Positions 26,385-36,196 of a stretch of DNA of 64,000 nt are shown here, one piece after another. Origin of the DNA: Sphingomonas aerophila (GTDB lineage: Bacteria; Pseudomonadota; Alphaproteobacteria; Sphingomonadales; Sphingomonadaceae). Location of the stretch: contig NZ_JACIJK010000010.1 of the NCBI RefSeq assembly GCF_014199305.1, positions 62,001 to 126,000 of the forward strand, in the 5' to 3' direction. The notes under the pieces are model-generated. The model saw only the letters and a list, made by a program, of their open reading frames with translations. It searched no databases and was not told the origin of the DNA. A program made the translations under genes and the position numbers. The stretch's first letter is position 1. Every line of letters begins with the position of its first letter.

Positions 26385-28528
26385 GGCGGTTGCTGCTGCT
26401 CGCGCCGCTGCTGTTGTCGGCTGCACCGGACCCTGAGGGCGCGCGACTGCGGGCCCGTGCCGACAGCGTGACCATTGCCCGTGACGACTGGGGCATCGCG
26501 CACATTCGCGGACAGACCGACGCCGACGCGGTATTCGGAATGATCTATGCCCAGGCCGAGGATGATTTCCCTCGGATCGAGGCCAATTACCTGACCGCGC
26601 TGGGCCGCACGGCGGAGGCGGACGGGGAGGGGGCGATCTGGGCGGACCTGCGCCAGAGGCTGTGGAACGACCCCGAACGGTTGAAGGCCGACTATGCCCG
26701 CGCCCCCGCCTGGCTGCGCAAGCTGTGCCAGGGCTGGGCGGACGGGCTGAACCTCTACCTTCAGACGCATCCGACCGTGCATCCGCGCGTGCTGACCCGG
26801 TTCGAGCCCTGGATGCCGCTCGCTTTCAGTGAGGGCAGCATCGGCGGTGACATCGAACGTGTGCCGCTGACGCAGTTGCGCTCTTTCTACGAGGGGCGGC
26901 AGCTTGCGTGGACCGCCGACGAGCGCGGTCGCATTTTCCACGAGCCAAAGGGATCAAACGGCATCGCGATCGCGCCGGCGCGGACGCGGGACGGCCACGC
27001 GTTGCTGCTGATCAACCCGCACACCAGCTTCTTCTTCCGTGCCGAGCAGCAGGTGACGAGTGGCGAGGGCCTGAACGCGTATGGCGCGGCAACCTGGGGC
27101 CAGTTCTTCATCTATCAGGGCTGGAATCCGGACGCCGGCTGGATGCACACGTCGAGCGGTGTCGATAATGTCGACGAGTTCGCGGAAGATGTGACGGGCA
27201 GCCGGTATCGCTATGGCCAGGAGCAGCGGCGACTGACCACGCGCGCGGTGACCATCCGGTTTCGTCGTGGCAATGGCTCGGTCGGATTGCGCACCTTCAC
27301 GACCTACGCGACCCATCACGGGCCGATCACGCGCGCCGAAGGCGGACGCTGGATTGCGACGGCGCTGATGAACCGTCCGCTGGCAGCGCTGGAACAAAGC
27401 TTCCTGCGCACGAAAACGCGCAATCTTGCGGGCTATACCAAGGTCGCGGGCCTGCAGGCGAACTCGTCGAACAATACGCTGTTCGCGGACCGGAAAGGTG
27501 AGATCGCGTTCCTGATGCCGCAGTTCATGCCGGTACGCGATGCGCGATTTGATTATACCAGGCCCGTCGACGGCAGCGACCCGGCAACGGGCTGGCACGG
27601 GCTGCACAGCCTTTCGAGCCTGCCGCAGGCGGTTCAGCCCAGCAGCGGATGGGCGTACAACAGCAACGACGCACCCTGGAGCGCTGCGGGCGCGGGCAGC
27701 ATCAACCAGGCGACCTATCCAGGGTATTTCGACCAGGTTGGCCGCAATGCCCGAACGTTGCATGCGCTGGAACTTCTTCAGAAGACAGCGCCGTCCCCCT
27801 GGACGCTGGACAAACTCGTCGGTGCTGCGTTCGACACGCGCCTGCCGGCCTTCGACATCCTGCTGCCACGACTGACGGCGGCATGGGCCACGCTTGCACC
27901 CTCTGATCCGCGTCGCGCCGCCTTGGCGCAGCCAGTCATGCTGCTGAAGAACTGGGACCGTCGCTGGGGCACTGAGTCGACCGCGACCTCGTTGGCGGTG
28001 TTCTGGGGTGAGGAACTGTTCGAGGCGACCGGCGGTGGCGGCGCGCGAAGCCTGGCGCGGTTCGACATGGCAGCCGCTGCGCCGGACGAAGTGCAGCTCG
28101 CGGTGCTGTCGCGTGCCGTGGCGCGGCTCAACGCCGACTTCGGTCGCTGGCAAGTGCCCTGGGGCGAGATAAACCGGTTCCAGCGCAACGACGGCGCCAT
28201 CGTCCAGCGATTTGATGACAACAAGCCGTCGCTCCCGGTCGGCTTCCCGTCGGCGCAGTGGGGCACGCTAGCCTCGTTTGGAGGGAAGCGTTACCCGGGC
28301 ACCCGGCGCTACTACGGCACCAGCGGCAACAGCTTTGTCGCGGCGGTGGAGTTCGGCCCCCGGGTGCGGGCGCGTGCGGTGACGGCGGGCGGCGAAAGCG
28401 GCGACCCTGCCTCACCCCACTTCAACGATCAGGCCACGCGCTACGCGACCGGCGCGCTTCGCCCCGTTTACTTTTGGCCCGACGAGCTGCGCGGCCATAT
28501 CGAACGGGAATATCGACCGGGACGGTGA
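26381..28528 (+). CDS. Penicillin acylase family Ntn-hydrolase
   Basis: 715 residues with signal peptide RRLLLLAPLLLSA. Precursor layout is typical: an alpha-chain-like region to about 190, then the autocatalytic G-S-N motif at Ser192 (EPKGSNGIAIAPARTRDGHALLLINPHTSFF), and a beta-chain with QANSSNNTLFADRKGEIAFLM. It hydrolyses amide bonds in the periplasm. Candidates are N-acyl-homoserine lactones, beta-lactams or other acyl amides, and sequence alone does not separate them. It is coupled by ATGA to the CoA-ester lyase, which is an unexpected partner. Confidence 0.9.
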   Translation: MRRLLLLAPLLLSAAPDPEGARLRARADSVTIARDDWGIAHIRGQTDADAVFGMIYAQAEDDFPRIEANYLTALGRTAEADGEGAIWADLRQRLWNDPERLKADYARAPAWLRKLCQGWADGLNLYLQTHPTVHPRVLTRFEPWMPLAFSEGSIGGDIERVPLTQLRSFYEGRQLAWTADERGRIFHEPKGSNGIAIAPARTRDGHALLLINPHTSFFFRAEQQVTSGEGLNAYGAATWGQFFIYQGWNPDAGWMHTSSGVDNVDEFAEDVTGSRYRYGQEQRRLTTRAVTIRFRRGNGSVGLRTFTTYATHHGPITRAEGGRWIATALMNRPLAALEQSFLRTKTRNLAGYTKVAGLQANSSNNTLFADRKGEIAFLMPQFMPVRDARFDYTRPVDGSDPATGWHGLHSLSSLPQAVQPSSGWAYNSNDAPWSAAGAGSINQATYPGYFDQVGRNARTLHALELLQKTAPSPWTLDKLVGAAFDTRLPAFDILLPRLTAAWATLAPSDPRRAALAQPVMLLKNWDRRWGTESTATSLAVFWGEELFEATGGGGARSLARFDMAAAAPDEVQLAVLSRAVARLNADFGRWQVPWGEINRFQRNDGAIVQRFDDNKPSLPVGFPSAQWGTLASFGGKRYPGTRRYYGTSGNSFVAAVEFGPRVRARAVTAGGESGDPASPHFNDQATRYATGALRPVYFWPDELRGHIEREYRPGR

Positions 28529-28550
28529 ACGCCTTTCGCTCCAGCGCGTT
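28526..28550 (+). promoter_or_regulatory. Possible EcfG-like promoter
   Basis: TGAAC (28526-28530), a 16-base spacer and CGTT (28547-28550) differ from the consensus only at the first -35 base. The site lies 25 bp before the 75-residue stress-type gene and its AGGGAGA ribosome site. Confidence 0.35.
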
Positions 28551-28574
28551 GAGCCGCGCAAGGGAGACGATCCG

Positions 28575-28802
28575 ATGCGCGATAACAGCGGCAAGGGCGA
28601 GGCGGCCAGCCAGACCCGCGACCCTACGCTCGACGAGAATAGCGGCGGGACCGGCAATCGTGGCGCCGACTTCACCGAAGGCGCCGAATTCGACCTTGGT
28701 CGCTCGGAAGAGCCCGGTGCCAAGCATTCCCCCAGCGATCGTGGCCGCGGCGAAACCGCCGATGCGCAGAACGGCGCCCCCATCGACATCAGCCAAGCCT
28801 GA
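28575..28802 (+). CDS. Small hydrophilic protein, unknown function
   Basis: 75 residues, ATG 28575 behind AAGGGAGA. The composition is Gly/Asp/Glu/Ser/Arg-rich without hydrophobic segments (DENSGGTGNRGADFTEGAEFD), so it is probably disordered. It lies 15 bp before the DUF892 gene and shares its likely promoter. I do not recognise a domain. The context resembles general stress genes of sphingomonads. Confidence 0.65.
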   Translation: MRDNSGKGEAASQTRDPTLDENSGGTGNRGADFTEGAEFDLGRSEEPGAKHSPSDRGRGETADAQNGAPIDISQA

Positions 28803-28816
28803 GGAGCAGATCTACA

Positions 28817-29335
28817 ATGGCAAGCTATTCCCCCGACGTGTTGCAGTCCGTTTTCGTTACCGGCCTGAAGAATGTGCATGGTGTCGAGCATCAGGCGCTG
28901 TCGCTGATTGATCGGCAGCTCGACCACCTGGAAAATTATCCGGAAGTGGCCGACATGCTGCGCCGACACCGCGTGGAAACCGAACAGCAGATCGAGCGCG
29001 TCGATACGATCCTGCAGGGCTTTGGTGAAACTCCGTCGAGCCTGAAGGACGCGGTGCTAAGCTTCACGGGAAACATGGCCGCGCTTGCCCACCTGCCCGC
29101 GCCCGACGAAATCCTGAAGAACAGCTTCGCGAACCAGGCGTTCGAGAATTTCGAAATGGCGGCCTACACGTCGCTGATCGCGCTGGCGGAGGCGGGCTTT
29201 GCCAACACCGTGTCGGCACTTCGTCAGTCGCTGACCGAAGAGCAGCGCACGGCGCAGTGGTTTGCGGACAATATTCCGAACATCACCCTGAAATATGTGT
29301 CGCTTCGCGCGGAAGGCGAAACGGCAAGCCATTGA
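28817..29335 (+). CDS. Ferritin-like DUF892 (YciE/YciF) family protein
   Basis: 172 residues, mostly helical. Features of the DUF892 ferritin-like bundle: an early helix with LKNVHGVEHQALSLIDRQL, MLRRHRVETEQQIERVDTIL, a central NFEMAAYTSLIALAE carrying E/Y residues, and SLTEEQRTAQWFADNI. These cytoplasmic proteins are induced in stress, and metal binding is plausible. It is preceded by the 75-residue gene (14-bp gap) and followed by a hairpin. Confidence 0.85.
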   Translation: MASYSPDVLQSVFVTGLKNVHGVEHQALSLIDRQLDHLENYPEVADMLRRHRVETEQQIERVDTILQGFGETPSSLKDAVLSFTGNMAALAHLPAPDEILKNSFANQAFENFEMAAYTSLIALAEAGFANTVSALRQSLTEEQRTAQWFADNIPNITLKYVSLRAEGETASH

Positions 29336-29345
29336 TCGTGCGTTC

Positions 29346-29368
29346 TGCCCCGGCCTGACGCTGGGGCA
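29346..29368 (+). terminator. Terminator-like hairpin after DUF892 gene
   Basis: TGCCCC (29346-29351) pairs with GGGGCA (29363-29368), with GC/GC continuing inward. It is 10 bp after the stop and is followed by AA rather than a T-run. Confidence 0.45.
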
Positions 29369-29410
29369 AATCGCTGGCAGGGTTACCTTGCTTGGGGTAG
29401 CGGCTCGGGA

Positions 29411-30655
29411 ATGAACGAGCCGCTACCCCTTGTCTTTGATGTCCTGATCGTCGGCGCGGGCCATGGTGGCGCCGCTTGTGCCATCGCGCTGCGCCAGGTG
29501 GGGTTTGCGGGCACGATCGGGCTGGTCGGCGATGAGCCCGAACTGCCTTACGAGCGGCCGCCGCTCTCCAAGGAGTATCTGTCGGGCGAAAAGCCGTGGG
29601 AGCGGCTGCTGATCCGGCCCGCCAGCTTCTGGACGGAACGCGCGATAACTCTGCTGCCGGGCCGGCGCGCGGTATCGGTGGACTCCGACGCACGCACCGT
29701 GTCGGCCGAAAGTGGCGAAACCTTTGGGTATCGAAAGCTGGTCTGGGCAACGGGCGGATCACCGCGGCGCCTGACCTGTGACGGGCATGACGCGGTCGGC
29801 GTGCATGCAATCCGCACGCGCGCCGATGTCGACCGCCTGATTGGTGAGTTGCCCGGCGTCACCAAGGCCGTGGTGATCGGCGGCGGTTATATCGGGCTGG
29901 AAGCGGCGGCGGTGTTGCGCAAGCTGGACAAGGCGGTGACGCTGGTGGAGGCGCAATCGCGCGTGCTGGCGCGGGTCGCCGGCGAGGATCTGTCGCGCTT
30001 CATCGAAGCTGAGCATCGTGCGCAGGGCGTCGATCTTCGCGTTGGGACCGGCGTGGAAAGCATTGTCGAGGAAGATGGCCGCGCGACGGGGGTGCGCATG
30101 GCGGATGGCGAACTCCTGACGTGCGAGTTGGTCATCATAGGCGTCGGGATCGAGCCTGTGGTGGCCCCGCTCTTGGCTGCCGGGGCCGAAGCGGCGGGCG
30201 GCGGGGTCGTGGTCGACGCGCATTGCCGCACGACCTTGGTTGACGTGTACGCGATCGGCGATGGTGCCGCACGGCCGAGCCGCTGGGCCGGAGGGGCGAC
30301 CCTGCGCATCGAGTCCGTCCAGAACGCGACCGATCAGGCCACCTGCGTCGCCAAGCTGATCGCCGGTGCCAGCGAGGCCCCCTATGACGCAGTGCCCTGG
30401 TTCTGGTCCAACCAGTACGACCTGAAGCTGCAAACGGTGGGCCTGTCCGTCGGTTATGACGCGACCGTGCTGCGCGGCGATCCCGCCACGCGCAGCTTTT
30501 CGGTCGTGTACCTGCATGAAGGGCGCGTGGTCGCGCTCGACTGCATCAACGCGACGCGTGATTATGTGGGCGGGCGTGCGCTGGTCGTGAACGGGGCCAC
30601 GCCCGATCGGTCGGTGCTGGCTGACCCAGCGGTGGCGCTCAAGACACTGGCGTGA
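29411..30655 (+). CDS. FAD-dependent ferredoxin reductase (rhodocoxin/putidaredoxin reductase type)
   Basis: 414 residues. FAD motif [17 protein letters not shown], the family-specific [18 protein letters not shown] motif [19 protein letters not shown], the second FAD site VYAIGDGA, and the reductase C-terminal domain [18 protein letters not shown]. It passes electrons from NAD(P)H to a 2Fe-2S ferredoxin, often serving a cytochrome P450 or ring hydroxylase. Neither a ferredoxin nor a P450 gene lies in this window, so the partner is unlinked. Confidence 0.9.
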   Translation: MNEPLPLVFDVLIVGAGHGGAACAIALRQVGFAGTIGLVGDEPELPYERPPLSKEYLSGEKPWERLLIRPASFWTERAITLLPGRRAVSVDSDARTVSAESGETFGYRKLVWATGGSPRRLTCDGHDAVGVHAIRTRADVDRLIGELPGVTKAVVIGGGYIGLEAAAVLRKLDKAVTLVEAQSRVLARVAGEDLSRFIEAEHRAQGVDLRVGTGVESIVEEDGRATGVRMADGELLTCELVIIGVGIEPVVAPLLAAGAEAAGGGVVVDAHCRTTLVDVYAIGDGAARPSRWAGGATLRIESVQNATDQATCVAKLIAGASEAPYDAVPWFWSNQYDLKLQTVGLSVGYDATVLRGDPATRSFSVVYLHEGRVVALDCINATRDYVGGRALVVNGATPDRSVLADPAVALKTLA

Positions 30656-30748
30656 CGCGTTCAGCACAGGTGAACCCTGGGTCGGCATAGTCTTGCGACA
30701 AATCGCGGCTAGGTGACGCGGTTCGTTGAGTAACAGGGCAGGAACATC

Positions 30749-33631
30749 ATGGCATTCTGGGGTATCGGACTGGCGGCGCTTGCCGTGAGCCAGGCAGCAG
30801 CGGCGCAGCAAGCGCCAGCGCCCGTGCCGGCACCAGCCCCCGCTGCGCCGGTGGTCCAGGAGGACCCCGCTGCATCCGCGCCAGCAGCCGAGAATGGCCC
30901 CGCGACCCCGCCCGAGGCGCAACAGGGTGCCGCGCAGGCGGAGGACACGCCCGAGGAGCCGGACGTCATCGTTCGCGGCACGCGTACGCTGCCCGGCGCC
31001 GTGATCGGCGACATTCCTCCCGAAGAGCAGCTGGGGCCGGCGGACATCCGGTCCTATGGGGTCAGTTCGGTCGCGGACCTGCTGAACGAGCTTGCGCCAC
31101 AAACGCGCAGCGGGCGCGGATCGGGCGGTGCCCCGGTGGTGCTGGTCAACGGCCGGCGCATCTCAGGCGTTCAGGAGATCCGCGACCTGCCGACGGAGGC
31201 GATCGCGCGCGTCGACATTCTGCCGGAGGAGGTCGCGCTGAAATATGGCTATCGCGCCGATCAGCGGGTGGTGAACTTCGTGCTGCGCCGCCGCTTCCGT
31301 GCGGCAACGGTGGAACTGGCGGACCGCGTCGCGACGGAGGGGGGCCGTAACCAGGCCAATCCCGAACTCGACCTGTTGTCGATCCGCGGCCAGGGGCGCG
31401 CGAACCTGCATCTGGAATACCAGGAAAGCTCCGGCCTGACCGAGGCGGAGCGGGGCATCACTCAGCAATCGGGACAGCTCTCGCCGGGTGGCACCGTGAC
31501 CGCCGCCGCGGGAGCGCTCGATCCGCGGCTGGGCGGCGCCACCACGACGCCGGTGCCAGGGACCGCGGCAACCGGGACGCCGACCTTTGCCGATTTCTCG
31601 GCAGCAACGGGCAGCACGGGCAGCGGGGATCTGGGCGCGTTCCGCTCGCTGCTTGCCAGCCAGCAGCAATTCAACGCCAATGCCGTGTACGCCCGCACGC
31701 TGGGCACAATTGGCGCGACGCTGAATGGCACGCTGGAGGTGACCAACACCGACAGCCTGCAGGGCCTTGCCGGCGCGAGCATCCCGGTGCCTGCCGGCAA
31801 TCCATTCAATCCCTTTGCGGGCGCGGTCACGGTCAACCGCGCGCTCGGCGAGTTCGACCCACTTCGCCAGAGCAGCCAGTCGATCGCGGCACATCTGGGC
31901 GCCAGCGCCAACGGCGCGCTCGGGCGCGGGTGGCTGTGGTCTCTGACCGGGAACTATGACCGGACGACCAGCGATACGGTAACCGAGCTCGGCTTCGACT
32001 TGTCCGCTTACCGCGCGCGAGTCGCGGCAGATGATCCGCTCGCCAACCCTTATGCCCTGTTGGCGGCGCGCAATGTCGGCGTGCTGCCCGCCAACAGCGC
32101 GCACTCGCTCACATCGCAGGGTGGCCTGGACGCTCTAGTGACGGGATCGCCGTTCAGCCTGCCCGCAGGGCCGGTTACGACCAGCATCCGCATCGGCGCG
32201 ACCACCAGTGACCTCAACAGCCGCTCCTTCAGGTCGGGGCTGGTCACGCGCGGTGACGTGTCGCGTGACGTGGGATCGGGGCAGGTCAATGTCGACCTGC
32301 CGATCAGCAGCCGCACGCGCGGCGTGCTGAGCGCGATCGGCAGCCTGTCGCTGAACGGCAATTTCGGCATCGACCAGGTGTCGAACTTCGGCACGCTGAC
32401 CACGGTCGGCTATGGCGCCAACTGGTCGCCCATCGATGCGTTGCGGATCATTGCATCCCATACCGACGACGAGAACGCGCCGGGTGCCGGGCAACTCGGC
32501 AACCCAACCGTGGTCACGCCGGGCGTGCGGGTGTTTGACTATGTTCGCGGCACCACGGCGACCATCACGCGGGTCAGCGGTGGCAATCCCGACCTGCTCG
32601 CCGACAACCGCCACACCACCAAGATCGGGGTCACGGCCAAGCCGCTGAAGACCACCGAGCTGACACTCAGCGCCAATTACATCCGCCAGCGGACCGACAA
32701 CGTCATTGCGGGCTTCCCAACGCCCACCGCCGCGATCGAGGCGGCATTTCCGCAGCGTTTCGTGCGCGACGCGAACGGGCAGTTGCTGAGCCTTGATTCC
32801 CGACCGATCAACTTCGCGCGGTCCGAACGATCCGAGCTGCGCTATGGCTTTGACCTGTCGTTCCCGATCAAGTCGCAACTGCAAAGGCAGATCGAGGCGT
32901 TCCGCGCCGGGACTGGGCCGAACCCGTTCGCAGGGCTTCGCTTCCCCGGCGGGCAAGGGCGTGCCGGCGCGACCGGTGGACAGCAGCCGAGCGGGCAGCA
33001 AACTGGTCAGCCAGGGGCGACCCCACAGGCCGGAGGACAGGAGGGTGGCGGCCTTGGCGGCCGCGGTCCGGGTGGCGGAGGTTTTGGGGGTGGCGGTTTT
33101 CGTGGCCGGGGCGGCGGTTTTGGTGGCCGCGGCGGCGCGGGCGGAGGACGGATCCAGTTCGCGCTTTACCACACCTGGCACTTCACCGACCGGGTGGACA
33201 TCGGCACCAGCGGGCCGTTCCTCGACCTGCTCAACGGCGATGCGATCGGCCAGTCGGGCGGGTCGTCGCGTCACGAGCTGGAAGGGCAGGCGGGATATTC
33301 GAACAACGGGCTCGGCGCACGGCTGTCCGTCAACTTCCGCAGTGCCACCACCGTCAATGGGGGTACGCTGGCCAACCCGACGCAACTCGACTTTTCGAGC
33401 CTGACCACCGCCAATCTCCGCCTGTTCGCGGATCTGGGCAACCGCATCGACCTGTTGCGCAAGCAACCCTGCCTGCGCGGTACGCGGGTATCGCTGTCGT
33501 TCGACAATGTGTTCAACCAGCGCCAGACGGTTCGCGACGGGGCAGGGGCGACGCCGGTCAGTCTACAGCCGGGCTATCTCGACCCGCTTGGCCGCTCCGT
33601 ACGGTTGTCCATTCGCAAACTGTTCTTCTAG
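30749..33631 (+). CDS. TonB-dependent receptor with Gly/Gln-rich insertion
   Basis: 960 residues, ATG 30749 with AGGAAC upstream. Signal peptide to about residue 20 (QAAAAQQ), then an Ala/Pro-rich linker with a TonB-box-like PDVIVRGTRTL near 70. The plug (about 90-185) contains VVLVNGRRISGVQEIRDLP and VDILPEEVALKYGY. Between residues about 730 and 795 lies a Gly-, Gln- and RGG-rich stretch (GGRGPGGGGFGGGGFRGRG) interrupting the barrel before IQFALYHTWHF. The protein ends in KLFF. Outer-membrane location is clear and the ligand is unknown. It is followed after 25 bp by an SDR gene. Confidence 0.85.
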   Translation: MAFWGIGLAALAVSQAAAAQQAPAPVPAPAPAAPVVQEDPAASAPAAENGPATPPEAQQGAAQAEDTPEEPDVIVRGTRTLPGAVIGDIPPEEQLGPADIRSYGVSSVADLLNELAPQTRSGRGSGGAPVVLVNGRRISGVQEIRDLPTEAIARVDILPEEVALKYGYRADQRVVNFVLRRRFRAATVELADRVATEGGRNQANPELDLLSIRGQGRANLHLEYQESSGLTEAERGITQQSGQLSPGGTVTAAAGALDPRLGGATTTPVPGTAATGTPTFADFSAATGSTGSGDLGAFRSLLASQQQFNANAVYARTLGTIGATLNGTLEVTNTDSLQGLAGASIPVPAGNPFNPFAGAVTVNRALGEFDPLRQSSQSIAAHLGASANGALGRGWLWSLTGNYDRTTSDTVTELGFDLSAYRARVAADDPLANPYALLAARNVGVLPANSAHSLTSQGGLDALVTGSPFSLPAGPVTTSIRIGATTSDLNSRSFRSGLVTRGDVSRDVGSGQVNVDLPISSRTRGVLSAIGSLSLNGNFGIDQVSNFGTLTTVGYGANWSPIDALRIIASHTDDENAPGAGQLGNPTVVTPGVRVFDYVRGTTATITRVSGGNPDLLADNRHTTKIGVTAKPLKTTELTLSANYIRQRTDNVIAGFPTPTAAIEAAFPQRFVRDANGQLLSLDSRPINFARSERSELRYGFDLSFPIKSQLQRQIEAFRAGTGPNPFAGLRFPGGQGRAGATGGQQPSGQQTGQPGATPQAGGQEGGGLGGRGPGGGGFGGGGFRGRGGGFGGRGGAGGGRIQFALYHTWHFTDRVDIGTSGPFLDLLNGDAIGQSGGSSRHELEGQAGYSNNGLGARLSVNFRSATTVNGGTLANPTQLDFSSLTTANLRLFADLGNRIDLLRKQPCLRGTRVSLSFDNVFNQRQTVRDGAGATPVSLQPGYLDPLGRSVRLSIRKLFF

Positions 33632-33656
33632 GGTCGCCCGGACAGGGGAGGGCTTC

Positions 33657-34436
33657 ATGGCAGAGCGCAAGGCGATCTTCATCACCGGCGGCGCGTCGGG
33701 TATCGGCCGGGCAACCGCACGCCTGTTTGCCGCGCGTGGCTGGCTGGTCGGGCTGGCCGACGTGAACGAGGCGGGCCTGGCGGAGACGGCGGCATTGCTG
33801 CCGGCGGGCGCTGCCGAGCAATATGTCATGGATGTGCGGGATCGTGACGCGTGGGAGCGTAGCCTGGCCGCGTTCACGATCGTCAGCGGCGGTCGGCTCG
33901 ACGTGCTGCACAACAATGCGGGTATCGGCACCGGTGGCCCGTTCGCCAGCGCAAGCTTTGCAGAGATCGACCGCACGGTGGAGATCAACTTCGTCGGCGT
34001 GCTCAACGGAGCGCGGATCGGTTACGCGTACCTGGCCAAAACGCCGGGATCCTGCCTGCTCAATACCGCGTCGGCGTCGGCCATCTATGGCTCATCCGGG
34101 CTCGCAACATATTCGGCCACCAAGTTCGCCGTGCGAGCGCTGACGGAGGCGCTGGACGGTGAGTGGTTCGGGGCAGGGATCAAGGTCCGTAGCCTGATTC
34201 CCAGCTTCATCGAAACCCCGCTGCTCGACACGGTGCCCGAGGGTAGCAACCGGACGATCCGCGACCGTGTGACCGGCGCCGGGTTGGAACTGACCGACGT
34301 GGAGGAAGTCGCGAAGGCGGCATGGCGCGCAGTTCATGGCCGGGCGGTCCACACCTATGTGGGCAAAACGGCGCACCGCCTGCGCTTTGCCGCCCGCTGG
34401 TTTCCGTATGCCCTGCGCCGGCGGAGCCGGCGATAA
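33657..34436 (+). CDS. Short-chain dehydrogenase/reductase
   Basis: 259 residues, ATG 33657 behind CAGGGGAGGG, a near-ideal ribosome site. Rossmann motif TGGASGIGRA, D-V after the second strand (LADVNEAG), NNAG (HNNAGIGTGG), catalytic Ser in LNTASASAIYG, and YSATK. The fold and active site are complete. It oxidises or reduces an unidentified alcohol or ketone. The C-terminal helix is basic (RWFPYALRRRSRR). Confidence 0.85.
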   Translation: MAERKAIFITGGASGIGRATARLFAARGWLVGLADVNEAGLAETAALLPAGAAEQYVMDVRDRDAWERSLAAFTIVSGGRLDVLHNNAGIGTGGPFASASFAEIDRTVEINFVGVLNGARIGYAYLAKTPGSCLLNTASASAIYGSSGLATYSATKFAVRALTEALDGEWFGAGIKVRSLIPSFIETPLLDTVPEGSNRTIRDRVTGAGLELTDVEEVAKAAWRAVHGRAVHTYVGKTAHRLRFAARWFPYALRRRSRR

Positions 34437-34452
34437 CTCCAGTGATCGGGCG

Positions 34453-34470
34453 CCCTAGTTCCGGCTAGGG
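34453..34470. terminator. Hairpin overlapping stop codon of convergent genes
   Basis: CCCTAG (34453-34458) and CTAGGG (34465-34470) form a perfect inverted repeat that includes the TAG stop of the Crp/Fnr gene. It may act as a terminator for both convergent genes. Confidence 0.4.
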
Positions 34471-35210
34471 GCAACCGGCATGGGCGGCAATGCGCTCCAC
34501 GGCCGCACCGTCGTCGTGGAGCGATCAATGGCGCTGCGCAGCGACGGCAAGTCGGGCAGCGTGATCTGGCCGGCAATCCAGCAAAGCTCGCCAATCCGAC
34601 GCGATTGCTGCACCATGCGATTCACATGGACCGAGGTCAGCCCGAGCGCGTCCGCCGTGATCTCCTGCGTCAAGGGGAAGGCGAAGCTGTTGCCTTCCAC
34701 CAATCCCGCCAGCGACAATCGTTCGAAAAGCTCGATGATCAGGTCCAGGATACGCTCGCGCGCCGTGAACCGGCCCAGACGGATGATTTGCGCGACCAGG
34801 CACGCTTCATCCAGCGCGCCACTGATCGAGTAGGCCCGCTCCAGATCAGGCAGTTCGGTGCTGTCGGGAAGGGGGCAGACTTGTACATCGGTCAGCGCCA
34901 CCACCGTCGACGTCGCGACCGGGTCGGGGTAGGTGTAATGGCCCATTATGTCGCCCGGCAGCACAAAGCTGATGAACTGTCGGCGCCCGTCATGCAGCAC
35001 GCGGACGCGCGCCGCCCAGCCGTTTAGGAGCAGCAGGGGCGACCGGATCGCCTGGCCTTCGGTTTGAAGCTCACGCCGTGCGCCGACGGGGTATGACAGC
35101 GACGCAGCCTCAACGATCGCGACTTTCGACCGGTCATCCAAGGAACTCAAGGCGTCCAGCCGTAACAACGCTGGCGTTGGGCTGGCTTTGTCGCGTGGAG
35201 ACACCCTCAT
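34455..35210 (-). CDS. Crp/Fnr-family transcriptional regulator
   Basis: 251 residues. ATG 35210 has GAGG nine bases upstream; a much longer upstream extension of the frame is low-complexity and unlikely. The cyclic-nucleotide-binding-like jelly roll (about 15-130) has LLLLNGWAARVRVLHDGRRQFISFVLPGDIMGH. A C-terminal winged helix (about 160-235) has FPLTQEITADALGLTSVHVNRMVQQSRR, the recognition helix. No Cys cluster for an FNR iron-sulfur centre is seen. Target genes are unknown, and no Crp box was identified nearby. Confidence 0.88.
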   Translation of the reverse strand: MRVSPRDKASPTPALLRLDALSSLDDRSKVAIVEAASLSYPVGARRELQTEGQAIRSPLLLLNGWAARVRVLHDGRRQFISFVLPGDIMGHYTYPDPVATSTVVALTDVQVCPLPDSTELPDLERAYSISGALDEACLVAQIIRLGRFTARERILDLIIELFERLSLAGLVEGNSFAFPLTQEITADALGLTSVHVNRMVQQSRRIGELCWIAGQITLPDLPSLRSAIDRSTTTVRPWSALPPMPVAPSRN

Positions 35211-35461
35211 GATGCAATCCTCGCCGTCCGAGGCAGAGCACCGCCTCTCGTCCCCACGGCAGGGCCGCGCGCACTCGCGATGCCTTCGCGCCGAAAGCAT
35301 GTTCTTCCCTGACGATGATGTTCGATCGTCATGTGCCCTCGATGCCGTCGCGGCGGAAAACCTGTGCCGGGGTGGAACGGGTATTCGGCCGTGCGTATCG
35401 TAATCACTAGTTAAGAATAAGCACTGTCGCCTTGATGTAGGTTGCGGCGGCAGTAAGCCGG

Positions 35462-35755
35462 TCAATCTCCGACAATGGCATCGATAGCTTCGGCCAGCTC
35501 GATGTCGCGCGAGGACAGGCCGCCCGCATCATGGGTAGTGAGCGTCATATCGACCCTGTTATAGACGTTAGACCATTCGGGATGGTGGTTCATCCGCTCC
35601 GCGATCAGGGCGACCTGAGTCATGAATCCAAATGCCTCGACGAAGTCAGCAAAGACCAACTGCCGCGTGATCGCGTCGCGCGCATCGTTGAAGTCCCATT
35701 CGGGCAGGCCGTCCAGTGCATCGGCTCGCTCGGTTTCGTTCAACGGTTCGATCAT
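35462..35755 (-). CDS. phhB: 4a-hydroxytetrahydrobiopterin dehydratase (PCD)
   Basis: 97 residues, ATG 35755 behind GGGAGGG. Pterin dehydratase motif complete: [22 protein letters not shown]...D. It recycles the 4a-carbinolamine made by aromatic amino acid hydroxylases. phhA is not in the window, so the pterin user is unlinked or the protein serves molybdopterin-linked metabolism. It is divergent from the zincin gene, with the two starts 27 bp apart. Confidence 0.92.
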   Translation of the reverse strand: MIEPLNETERADALDGLPEWDFNDARDAITRQLVFADFVEAFGFMTQVALIAERMNHHPEWSNVYNRVDMTLTTHDAGGLSSRDIELAEAIDAIVGD

Positions 35756-35782
35756 GTGTTGGCCCTCCCTGGCCCTATCGCT

Positions 35783-36196
35783 ATGCCAGCACGGATGAGC
35801 GGACAAGGTGGCAGTGCGCCCGATGCCGGCGCCATCGAGGCGATCGCCCGCGACACGGTGGCGCGGCTTCCTGCCGCGTTTCGCGCGCACCTGGGCGATG
35901 TTGTGCTGATCGTGGAAGAATGGGCCGACGAGGAAACGCTGAACGCGCTCGGGGTCGAGCACCCGCTCGACCTGACCGGCCTATACCATGGGCAACCGAT
36001 CGGGGAAAAATCGTCCATGGCGTCGGGTGCGATGCCGGACCGCATTCACCTGTATCGCCGCGCGATCCTGGATGAATGGATCGAGACCGGAGTGAGGCTG
36101 GACGATCTGGTGCGTCATGTCACGATCCACGAGATCGGCCAACATTTCGGGCTTAGCGATGCCGACATGCACGCGCTGGAAAGCGAAGCGGATTGA
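35783..36196 (+). CDS. Metallopeptidase family protein (minimal zincin)
   Basis: 137 residues from ATG 35783 (ATG 35795 is an alternative; neither has a clear ribosome site). The defining motif [18 protein letters not shown] (HExxxHF variant) lies at the C-terminus, preceded by [12 protein letters not shown]. This small cytoplasmic zincin-like family is widespread in alphaproteobacteria and of unproven substrate. It is coupled by overlapping stop/start (TTGA) to ccmA. Confidence 0.8.
   Translation: MPARMSGQGGSAPDAGAIEAIARDTVARLPAAFRAHLGDVVLIVEEWADEETLNALGVEHPLDLTGLYHGQPIGEKSSMASGAMPDRIHLYRRAILDEWIETGVRLDDLVRHVTIHEIGQHFGLSDADMHALESEAD

Noticed and set aside
33050..33155. GC-rich short repeats that could suggest a repeat array or CRISPR
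   Set aside because: They are in-frame Gly-rich codons of the receptor with no regular spacers.
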